A DNA stretch of 64,000 bases from Mucidula mucida. Lineage: Eukaryota > Basidiomycota > Agaricomycetes > Agaricales > Physalacriaceae. The notes beneath the pieces are model-generated. The model saw nothing but the letters and a program-made list of their open reading frames with translations. It had not been told where the DNA came from and did no database searches. Below, one piece after another: positions 55,704 through 64,000 of the stretch. Position 1 is the stretch's first letter; each line of letters opens with the position of its first letter. Made by a program: the position numbers and the translations under genes. Where the stretch lies: positions 90,537 to 154,536 of the forward strand of contig JADNYV010000078.1 of NCBI GenBank assembly GCA_015501055.1, read 5' to 3'.

Positions 55704-56399
55704 CTGAATCACCAGAGAAGATGATAGCCGAGCAACTAAAGTCTGGGAAAGGACAGCTATCACTAGACCGTGGAGCAGCCGAGTTGATTACCTGTACGTG
55801 CATCCCAGATACACTCGACAGGCTCTACAATAATCAGCTCACTGAGTCACTCTGCTCCTGTACCCGCTGCACAAAACATCCACGTCATCCCAAGCCGGAC
55901 TCTTGCATTTGTAGCGGGTGTAGTCCTGAAGTTGAGCTTTGGTCTCCTTCGAAGGCTGCCTCACGCACGATGGCGCCGCACTCTGGTACTCCAACACCAA
56001 AAGTTCCCCACATCACAAAGGCGATGCGCAATGACATTGGCATCCCCCGCCTCATAGCGTTCCGCAATCATTGTTTCATCAATGCACCCGACTCTGCTAC
56101 CTCCTTCTACGTGCACGATTACCTGCCTGACAAACTCATTACCAGGATTCTTGAGGATCAGTTCTTCGTGACATTAAATTCCATTCGCGACATTGTACTC
56201 TTATTGACACGGTTCCCGCGCTCAATCCGGACAATTGCCAGACATTATTTGACGCGATCAGTGAGCTCCGGGTGGCGTTTGATGATAAGCGCAGAGCCAC
56301 TGCCCTTATGCACGTACCAAGGCTGCCGAGACGCGAAGAAAGAAGAAAGAGGCAGTGTTCCTTGCAAGTCTTCAGTCGGAAAGTGCAGAGAAGCAATAA
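55704..56399 (+). pseudogene. RecQ-like helicase, C-terminal half
   Basis: Plus-strand reading begins ESPEKMIAEQLKSGKG and continues LSLDRGAAELITC, a Cys-rich stretch (SLCSCTRCTKHP, SCICSGCSPEVE) and VPHITKAMRNDIGIPRLIAF. The frame then shifts to a stretch with PALNPDNCQTLFDAISELRV and again to a natural-looking end (FLASLQSESAEKQ, stop 56397-56399). Joining 50084 to 55704 with one copy of the shared CT gives ...RKILAESPEKM... in frame. Confidence 0.65.
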
Positions 56400-57431
56400 G
56401 GTATGTTATTAGGGTGTTCGGGGAGAGCGTACAGCGGCCTTTCATAACATTATATAGAAGCTGCTGATGCCTGTGAACAACAGCACCAACAACATCAAAG
56501 ATATCCGCGCCAAAGTCGCTCCACTTCTTGCGCTTCGTTGGATCCTTGCTGGTCAACGAAGCATGGAGACCGCTGGAACGTCTCACAGCGATCTCAGAAT
56601 CGTGAGCGACCCGTTCCACGATGACCTGCGCAGCGAAGGAGGTCAGCGCTGGTCGCACGGCCTTGATATCCTTCCATTCTCGCCCGGGAGCTGCAGCCAT
56701 GCGTACATAAGTGGGAACTCGGAATTGGCAGCGTCAATCACACCATCCGGGGTGCGCATCCAGAAGTCAATAATCTGAGCTGGGTAGTATTTCGCTCGAC
56801 CACTGAGGAAGCGCTCCACCGTCAGACGATGCTGCTTTGATCGCGACTCCTTCAGGATAGATCCATCTACTTTGCGATGCGGTGGCTCGAAAAGAGCGTA
56901 AAGGAATTCTCCCAGTGTCCAATTTTGATCCTTAATCGAGGTCAGAATTAGTTCCAGTTTCATACTCGGTGAACGAGGGCTTTGGCGTTTTGGTTTTGAC
57001 TTGGGAGAGGTGTTGTGGATGTTCTGGGATGAGGATGCAGCTAATGGTGGAGAAGCGACAGAGCTGCGACCCGACAGTGTACCAGACCGCATATGTTTCT
57101 GATACGTCGGAGATAGTGGACGGTTCTCGTCATTTCGGAGAGGAAGGGTATTGGAATGACCACGCTTACGCGCCGGCTTCATTGGACTGGTAGGCAAGAA
57201 CTGGGGTAGGAACAAGGGCTGAACGTCCTGCTTATCAAAGTCAAGGACAGATTCAAGCGATGCCTGCATCGCCTGCGATGAAGATGATGATGGGCCGAAG
57301 ACATCAGTTGAATCGCCGGGAGAGGGAGTTTCTGCAATGGATGTAACCGATTTGCGCGATTGTCGCGTTAAGAGTGATGCGGGTGTTTGGATCGAAGCAA
57401 AATTGACATTCGCTCGAGGTGTAAAAGACAT
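56400..57431 (-). pseudogene. N-terminal part of a DUF6589-like basidiomycete protein
   Basis: Minus-strand reading starts MSFTPRANVNFASIQTPASL at 57431. It continues with a Ser/Pro-rich basic region, NWTLGEFLYALFEPPHRK, a block with VERFLSGRAKYYPAQIIDFW, and after a frame change (~56690) AVRPALTSFAAQVIVERV and QQLLYNVM. From memory this pattern precedes the DUF6589 domain in repeated, uncharacterised basidiomycete proteins. The DUF6589 part is missing; the sequence abuts the helicase end tail-to-tail. Function unknown. Confidence 0.45.
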
Positions 57432-57581
57432 GAGGGTGTATGTACAGAGCGAACGCGATCGACGTTGTGGGCAGAGCCGCTAATGTGGCTGTGCCCTGCT
57501 ATTCCCAAAGCGAATTTCCTTTTTCGTTCTTCCTTATTAGGACGAAGGTCCATCACCTACATGTCACACGCGACTGAAATC

Positions 57582-57647
57582 AGACTAATATAAACGGAAC
57601 TTGTTGCGGCTTTTTATTAGGCTGACTACGGGAGACTAGCTCAAAGC
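57582..57647. repeat. Right end of putative TIR unit plus target duplication
   Basis: AGACTA at 57582-57587 and at the border 57633-57638, followed by GCTCAAAGC (57639-57647). The latter is the reverse complement of GCTTTGAGC at 51511-51519. In the pre-inversion arrangement these are a 9-bp direct duplication. Confidence 0.55.
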
Positions 57648-60517
57648 GGTCAATGTCGATAGGTGTGCTGACCTTGATGTAGTCAGCTACTGCAGCAAGA
57701 GACTGCTGGATGGAGGAGTCGTTGAGAATTTGCTGAGGAGGTAAAGGAAGCGGAGGAGCAGTGTAAGTGGAAGAGATGCTCGAAGGCGTTTTAGATTGTG
57801 ATAGTACATTGGTAGTAAATACATAACCACGCTTAAAGCGTGGTGGTGGTGGTACAGCGTCTGATTCACGCTTCAACAACTTAGGCTTCATCAGCGCCGC
57901 CTGAACTCGCTCCTGAACGAGCGACTGCTTGTTTGGCTTCGAGGAGGATGAGGCAGGCTGGTTGGCTCTTGGCTGTGTGCTTTCCTCCGCACTCACTGCA
58001 AGAACCGTGAAGACGGCCTGCGGAGCACGGAGATGAGCATTTACCCAGATTCCAATTCTGGCAAACAATGCGACGACACGTCGCAGACTGTGAGCTGCCA
58101 GAGTCAGAGGACCGCTTGCGAGGATTTGCTCCCTCAGAGGTGCGCAACATCTCAGAGAGAAGAGGAAGCTGGAGCGCAGTGCGATCATCGAGATGGAAAG
58201 GAGAGTTAGCATAGCGAATGCGAGTCTCCTTATCACAGCGAATAGGGAACACTGGATTCGAGGGTGTAGCGCGAAACAGCTCAATGATGAGCGCGCGGTA
58301 ACTGCGGAGTTCGTCCTTGCGGTGAGGGTAGATGAGCCCAACACCGGTGGCATACGCATCGAAGACGCGTGTCCACTCGGACTCTTGGGTGAGGGTGCGG
58401 CGAGCAGTGGACTGGTCCTTGCGCATGATGACGTAGCCACCGGCAAAGTCCTTGGTGTCCTCCTGCTGATTTGTGCCAGAGTGAATGGAGGCAAAGAGCT
58501 TCTCAAAATCCACATACTGCTCCAGCACAATGGAGCGCCAGAAGGAGCGCGCAAATGGATCATGGAGTGACTGCATCTGACACGCATTGATGATAGCGTC
58601 GATGTCCTTCTCAGTAGTGAGGAGACGTCGAATGCGCTGAGTCTCCTCGATATGAGGAGTGAGGTTGGAGGGAGCTGCAAGCTGCGCAAGATGCGGAGCT
58701 GCAGCGAGGACTGAAGCAGAGATGCCGGACGGAGTAGACTCTGCTCCAAGGAGCCTAGAGAGCAACGAAGCTGATAACGGACCAGCCACGGGTCCGGCGG
58801 CTGAAGCGGGCTGCGCGGCAGGCGCTGTAGCAGCAGCAGCATTGAGCTGCGCTGCGAACGCGGCCCAAGCGGCCTCTTCAACGGCACACCTTCGCGCCTC
58901 TTCATCCAGCTCTCGTTGGAATGTAGCATCGCGCTCAGGAGTCCTATCGTGCTCGGGAGCCTTGTCCGGCTTCTTGCGCTGTTCAATGATTTGGGCGACT
59001 TGTTCGATATAGTCGTCCATTTCGCCAGCAGACGCGCCGGTTTTGCGGGCAAGCTGCAAGAACTCGCCTTGGGATTTGATAGACCCATCCGCAAACCGCT
59101 TGACAAGGTCCTGAAGCTGCTCAGCGCGCAAGCGAATCGCTTCGCGCTCGTCTGGATCCTGATCATAGGGCGAATGGGGGCGAGGAGGTGAATGATTGCG
59201 AGAGATACCATCGAGCTCGTCAACATCAGACATGATCCGCTTCCTGGTTCTGGAACGTTGTCAGCAGAATGTGCACCTAAGGCTGTCTGTGCAGGCTTCT
59301 CGCCCTCTTGCTGCCTTTTGGCCAGTCTAACACTCAGAACGCGAATGCCCTCGCAAAGAGAACACCCAGGTTGTAAGCGAATAGAGGGCGCCTGAGCTGG
59401 GTACCGACCGATCCTTAACCAAGCCTATCGAACACTCAGAGAGCGAACGTGTTACGGCGCACTCAGAGAGCGAACTCGTCTATCAATCAGCGCCCTGATT
59501 TACACTCCTTGGTAGGAGTCAGGCACACGCTGTACAACCGGGTGTTGAACGCGGTTGCAAGCACAGGTTGAGCTGTACCACTGATCGACGATGACAAGGA
59601 AGTACAAGGAGGATACCGAGTCCAGGGAGGTATAGCACGCTGAGCGGAGTATTGAGCTCGATAAGCGGTGGTGAGCCGCTTGGAGAGGGATGTGTGGTGT
59701 AGCCACAGGGAAAGGACGCAAAAATGCGGAGCTAACTGTGACCAGACACAGGTTAGCTGGAGGGGAGTGAGAGGGTGCAGAGAGCGCACCTGTGACCAGA
59801 TAGCCCACAGAATGTCCTTGAGAAGGAGTCCTTTGGAAAGGAATGGGTATCTGGGCACAAAATGGGCATCAGCTCTGAAGAGCTGGATGTGAGACATTGG
59901 CACATACTGGAAGCAGGGAGAGCAGCGGGAGCGCTAGCGCTCTGGGGCCGGAGCGGACACTTCCAATAGGGTTCTAGGGTGCCAGTACATCAGTCCTGAG
60001 CAAGAGGACCGAGTAGAGCGAGTGGTGCTTGCCTGGGAGAGCAAAAGTGCGAATTCCCTCAAAATGGGCACTTTGGACCTGTCTGGACTGGTTTTGGGCT
60101 GGGTAGGCGGCTTCAGACAGTGCTCTAGAGGTGTATGGCATCAGTCCTGAGCAAGAGGACTGGAGGAATCACAAACTGCTTGTCTCTGTGAGATGATGAT
60201 GGTAAGAGACAAAGAGGCAGAGTGTGTGAACTCTTGCTTAAACCTCCCAGGGCGCCCTGTGAGTGGCCTCTGTTGTTACTACAACACCAGACACAGGCTG
60301 GGTAAGTCCAGGAAGAGCCCAGAGAGTGGGCTGGCTGCAGTAGGAGCAGCAGAGAGCGAACATGATACAGCTTTGGAGTGAAATGAGTGTTTGACTTGAT
60401 TTAAGCTGTCTCATTAAACTCCCTTGAGTAGGAAGTTGGGTAAAGGGGTAAGGAGGGGTGTGGAGTGTGCAGAGGCCTCTGAAAACGCTCCCTACCCTCG
60501 GAATCCGCGTTTACATC
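57639..60517 (-). mobile_element. Retroelement copy 5 (5' part, minus strand)
   Basis: From its 5' end (60517, flank TC in gypsy D) through leader, gag and the first ~80 codons of Pol, cut at GACCGCTTTGAGC. The sequence that should follow is the fragment at 51511-51860. Confidence 0.85.
57881..59233 (-). CDS. Gag-like protein of copy 5
   Basis: 450 residues, open, near identical to copies 1 and 4 with the zinc motifs intact. Pol starts at 57891 in the overlapping frame but is broken after ~80 codons at the unit border, so the copy cannot replicate itself. Confidence 0.7.
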   Translation of the reverse strand: MSDVDELDGISRNHSPPRPHSPYDQDPDEREAIRLRAEQLQDLVKRFADGSIKSQGEFLQLARKTGASAGEMDDYIEQVAQIIEQRKKPDKAPEHDRTPERDATFQRELDEEARRCAVEEAAWAAFAAQLNAAAATAPAAQPASAAGPVAGPLSASLLSRLLGAESTPSGISASVLAAAPHLAQLAAPSNLTPHIEETQRIRRLLTTEKDIDAIINACQMQSLHDPFARSFWRSIVLEQYVDFEKLFASIHSGTNQQEDTKDFAGGYVIMRKDQSTARRTLTQESEWTRVFDAYATGVGLIYPHRKDELRSYRALIIELFRATPSNPVFPIRCDKETRIRYANSPFHLDDRTALQLPLLSEMLRTSEGANPRKRSSDSGSSQSATCRRIVCQNWNLGKCSSPCSAGRLHGSCSECGGKHTAKSQPACLILLEAKQAVARSGASSGGADEA

Positions 60518-61672
60518 GATAACAGCCCCATTTGCATAGTTTGAGGAGTCCACCTCGACTCAAAACTTGCCGTCGTCGCGTGGTACGATCAGAACGGGTT
60601 CTTCCGTCATCCTCCGTTTCAACTCCTCAAACGCCTCGTGCTGCTCCATGCCCCAAACCCACTCGCCCTTCCCGGTTAGCGATGTCAATGGCTTCGCTAC
60701 TCCCGCAAATCCCCGGATGAAACGTCGGTAGAAGTTGCAGAAGCCCAGGAATGAATGTACTTCCTTCTTCTTCGTCGGCTCCCTCCATTCCTTCACTACG
60801 GCCACTTTTGCCAGATCCATCTTCACTTCTCCTCCTCCAACAATAACTCCCAAGTAATCTACAGTATGTGCCTCAAAACTACATTTCTCGCGTTTTAAAT
60901 ACAACTTATTTACTTGTAATATCTCTAATACCTTCCGTACAATGGGTCTGTGCTCTTCCAAAGTGTTCGTAAGTATATCGTCTAAGTATACTATAACATG
61001 TCCTTCATTGATCAACTCCTTCAGAATGTGATTCATGAATGATTGAAAGGTCGCCAGCAAGTTTGTAAGTCCGAAGAACATGACTGAGGGCTCAAACAGG
61101 CCTCGGTTTGTTCTAAACGCTGCTTTCCACTCATCACCTTCTTTGATCCGGATGTTATTGTACCCCCATTGGACATCCATCTTCGTGAAACACTTCGCTC
61201 CCTTCAGCTTGTCGATAAGGTCTTGGATCAACGGTAAGGGGTATCGGTTTTTGATTGTCATGTCATTCAATTTCCGATAATCCTGCATGAGCCGAAGGCT
61301 TCCGTCCTTCTTTTTGACAAAGAAGAAGGGTGATGCCATAGGTGAAATTGATGGCCGTATATGTCCCGTCCGTATGTTTTCTTCTAGGAACTCATCTAAT
61401 GCCTTCTGCTCGGATGGACTAAGGGAATAGACCTTGCAATCAACCGGTTTGGAACCAGGCATGAGTTCTATTGCATGATCCCAGAGTCTTCGCTCTGGTA
61501 GCTTGTCAAAGTCCGCCTTGCTAAATACATCGGAGAATTCCTCAATGTAAGATGCAGCAGCGGATGAAGGCTGTTGTGATCTCAGCTTTTCACCGCTTTT
61601 GCGATAGTTGTCCCAGCCCATCCAAAACAACCGCTCTTCCTCCTTCAGTTTCTCTTCTACATCTTCTCCTTC
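60518..61672 (-). mobile_element. Ty3/gypsy fragment D (same family as A)
   Basis: Minus-strand fragment bounded by short element S6 and copy 5. It carries the linker, RT and start of RNase H. Close to gypsy A over the shared part (for example YIEEFSDVF and [18 protein letters not shown]). Confidence 0.8.
60518..61672 (-). pseudogene. Gypsy D RT-RNase H fragment
   Basis: RT motifs [26 protein letters not shown] and YLDDIL are present, but two residues (IF) after LDDIL are deleted compared with A. Connection region: VHSFLGFCNFYRRFI. RNase H starts DDGKF then TGA, where gypsy elements usually have Arg before VEVDSSNYANGAV, so a CGA-to-TGA change is likely. It is then cut by copy 5 at NGAVI. 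Confidence 0.8.
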
Positions 61673-62554
61673 GTATCGTAAAGTGCCTGTACATGAAGTG
61701 TACATACTTAATACATGAAGATGTATCTACTGAGGGAGAGGTGGGAGGGGACGCAAAAATGCGGAGCTAACTGTGACCAGATAACACAGGTTAGCTGGAG
61801 GGGAGTGAGAGGGTGCAGAGAGCGCACCTGTGACCAGATAGCCCACAGAATGTCCTTGAGAAGGAGTCCTTTGGAAAGGAATGGGTATCTGGGCACAAAA
61901 TGGCATCAGCTCTGAAGAGCTGGATGTGAGACATTGGCACATACTGGAAGCAGGGAGAGCAGCGGGAGCGCTAGCGCTCTGGGGCCGGAGCGGACACTTC
62001 CAATAGGGTTCTAGGGTGCCAGTACATCAGTCCTGAGCAGGAGGACCGAGTAGAGCGAGTGGTGCTTGCCTGGGAGAGCAAAAGTGCGAATTCCCTCAAA
62101 ATGGGCACTTTGGACCTGTCTGGACTGGTTTTGGGCTGGGTAGGCGGCTTCAGACAGTGCTCTAGAGGTGTATGGCATCAGTCCTGAGCAAGAGGACTGG
62201 AGGAATCACAAACTGCTTGTCTCTGTGAGATGATGATGGTAAGAGACAAAGAGGCAGAGTGTGTGAGCTCTTGCTTAAACCTCCCAGGGCGCCCTGTGAG
62301 TGGCCTCTGTTGTTACTACAACACCAGACACAGGCTGGGTAAGTCCAGGAAGAGCCCAGAGAGTGGGCTGGCTGCAGTAGGAGCAGCAGAGAGCGAACAT
62401 GATACAGCTTTAGAGTGGAATGAGTGTTTGACTTGATTTAAGCTGTCTCATTGAACTCCCTTGAGTAGGAAGTTGGGTAAAGGGGTAAGGAGGGGTGTGG
62501 AGTGTGCAGAGGCCTCTGAAAACGCTCCCTACCCTCGGAATCCGCGTTTACATC
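61673..62554 (-). mobile_element. Short derivative S6 (3'-truncated)
   Basis: Minus-strand short copy lacking the last ~65 bases of the 3' end (it starts within TATCGTAAAGTGCC). Its 5' end at 62554 is joined to the 3' end of copy 6 by GA (TC on the element strand), the same head-to-tail junction as at 44476. Confidence 0.85.
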
Positions 62555-62719
62555 GACCTATGCTTGTTAGATCACACAAGATTAGGTCAAAACTGGACCC
62601 CGAGGGCCCCATCAATTCAGCGTATCGTAAAGTGCCTACTATGCTATGTGTGTGTGTGTAGTGGAGGGGTGGATGGAGGTGCAAAAGGATGTTTACGAAA
62701 CGCGAGATGAGGGAGGTTT

Positions 62720-63724
62720 TTAAGTAGAGGTTTTATTTTGAACTGCTAGCTGCTGAGCGGCACGTACTGCAGGATGGTCACGTATATAGATCTTCCACGC
62801 AGAGGATGACCAACGGCCTAGGGCTTGGAGTATGGTCTCAGAGAGTCCAAGGGATGCATAGTGTGTTATACCCCCAGAACGAACCGAGTGACCACCAAAG
62901 TCTTTGCTCACCAGCGCAAAGAACTTGGACTCAAACCAGGATCTAGTTGGTACAAAGCCATCTTCACGTATGAAGAGAGCCGCTCGAGCACCATGCAGCT
63001 TGTCTCTGCGGTGGACATACTGCTTCAGAAGGGTGATAGGATCAGCCACAGTCTGAGAGGTAAACAGTATGTCAGTGCCCTGATAGAAGGGATCGCTCTT
63101 ATGGTAAGGCAAGCGATAGCCTGCATACCCAGTCTCAAATGTGAGGCTGGCACGCTTGATGATCTTCTTCCAATCACGTAGCTTCTTCTGATTAGGCTGC
63201 ACCAGCTCTCCCATCCGGTGAACAGCATAGAAGCCGCATGACATGATTGTAGCAAAGAGAAAGTCATCATACTTGTGGGTCTGGTTTGCGACGTCCACAA
63301 AGAGCTGAAGGTGATGAAGTCGAAGAGGGGGCTTCCTAGCTATAGGATCTGCCCGGACCTTCTTTGACCCACGGATAGCAGCTTGAACAAGCGCTGAAGC
63401 ACGAGCGTCACCAAAGTGAGGATAAAGGTCATTGAGGAAGTGCTTCGCCCCGGTTAAGTATTTAGGAGCAGAGCCAATGAATTGGGACGTGTATGCAATG
63501 TAACGTGCTAGAGTCTCCGGAGTAGGATCCAGAGACAGATTGTGTGCTTTACAGAAGCGGGCGTAATCTCTAGCCCCGGTAGAGTAGTTGATACGCGTAG
63601 AGGTCTCAATAGCATGGGCCTGCAGATACAAGACGAGTTCATCTAGTTTTTGCAAGTCCATAGGTGGGCGAGGGTGACGAGGCTGTCCGCCCTCGCCCAA
63701 TGCCTCTAAAAGCACTCTCTCCAT
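62720..63724 (-). CDS. Tyrosine recombinase, copy 6
   Basis: 334 residues, intact, all catalytic residues as in copy 1. An indel upstream puts the Pol tail (HIRGVDNVMADM, then a shifted stretch) in the same frame as the recombinase, so the open frame extends to 63862. The family start at 63724 is preferred. Confidence 0.8.
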   Translation of the reverse strand: MERVLLEALGEGGQPRHPRPPMDLQKLDELVLYLQAHAIETSTRINYSTGARDYARFCKAHNLSLDPTPETLARYIAYTSQFIGSAPKYLTGAKHFLNDLYPHFGDARASALVQAAIRGSKKVRADPIARKPPLRLHHLQLFVDVANQTHKYDDFLFATIMSCGFYAVHRMGELVQPNQKKLRDWKKIIKRASLTFETGYAGYRLPYHKSDPFYQGTDILFTSQTVADPITLLKQYVHRRDKLHGARAALFIREDGFVPTRSWFESKFFALVSKDFGGHSVRSGGITHYASLGLSETILQALGRWSSSAWKIYIRDHPAVRAAQQLAVQNKTST

Positions 63725-64000
63725 CGCGCCGGGTAGGAGCTCACGAGGTGGCTCCATAGTGCGGACGCGGTAGGAGGGGGAACTGTTTCTGAAAGTCAGA
63801 GAAAAACAGTAAGCGGGACACATGTCTGCCATCACGTTGTCAACCCCGCGGATGTGCCGCACACGGACATCAATGCCGGTGCGCAGGACAATATCAGCAA
63901 TGGCAAGCAGAACAGCATTGTGACTTGACTGGAAGCAGCCAAAGTGTTAAACACTGAGACGGAGTCCAGACTGTCAGAATGGATTAACAGCCTGCGAGGC
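63725..64000 (-). pseudogene. End of Pol of copy 6, frameshifted
   Basis: Minus-strand reading gives the last RNase H block (HSDSLDSVSVFN, HIRGVDNVMADM) with indels near 63810 and 63940 compared with other copies. It continues outside the window. Confidence 0.7.

Larger units (their letters stand above)
62557..64000 (-). mobile_element. Retroelement copy 6 (3' part, runs off window)
   Basis: Minus strand: 3' end at 62557, 3' tail, recombinase, end of Pol. The rest lies beyond the window. Confidence 0.85.

Noticed and set aside
51511..57638. A simple inversion of 51511-57638 as the sole explanation of the breakpoints
   Set aside because: It would restore the retroelement at 57639 but leaves the helicase halves in the wrong order and makes the perfect AGACTATAGTCT join a coincidence.
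1..64000. CRISPR arrays, bacterial operons, rRNA or tRNA genes
   Set aside because: Spliced genes mark a eukaryote. The repeats are dispersed transposons, and no tRNA or rRNA signature was seen.

Overview
The window comes from a filamentous basidiomycete, most likely an Agaricomycete. Three host genes at the left have many short introns (mostly 46-58 bp). One is a Chs3-type chitin synthase and one a VHS/GAT trafficking protein of basidiomycete type. Several decayed genes belong, as far as I can recall, to multi-copy families known only from basidiomycetes. I cannot name the genus.

Layout. 1-10.0 kb is ordinary gene-rich DNA: a small secreted cysteine-rich protein (756-1244), a chitin synthase (2503-7029, six exons) and a VHS/GAT protein (7430-9987, nine exons). 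From about 10.2 kb to the end the window is a transposon graveyard with young, nearly intact elements nested in old AT-rich relics. 10.2-14.6 kb holds a TA-flanked MITE, a fold-back and a decayed gene of a repetitive family. 14.6-64 kb is dominated by one tyrosine-recombinase retrotransposon family (DIRS/Ngaro-like: gag, RT-RNase H, tyrosine recombinase in overlapping ORFs). It is present as one almost intact copy (14607-20222), several rearranged copies, and six copies of a short non-autonomous derivative of about 948 bp. They are inserted into, or joined to, Ty3/gypsy elements of at least two families, AT-rich relic DNA and each other. An apparently intact PIF/Harbinger transposon (23779-26649, TAA target duplication) sits inside the zinc-knuckle codons of one gypsy element.

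The most unusual part is 50.0-57.6 kb. A RecQ-like helicase gene is cut in two: the N-terminal half is on the minus strand (50084-51385) and the C-terminal half on the plus strand (55704-56399). Undoing one inversion between opposed retroelement copies rejoins the halves in frame around a single retroelement insertion flanked by AG/AG. In the same reconstruction the helicase plus an adjacent convergent gene fragment (tentatively DUF6589-type) become a unit bounded by inverted TAGTCT ends and a 9-bp target duplication inside another retroelement. That is a candidate undescribed DNA transposon. A second oddity is an exact, length-neutral 626-bp inversion inside the RT/RNase H region of the copy at 39493-44476.

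In the retroelement, gag would form the particle, RT/RNase H would copy the RNA and the recombinase would integrate a circular cDNA. The short copies carry only the two ends and would depend on a full copy. All rearrangement models assume the assembly is right through long near-identical repeats, which only long reads can confirm.
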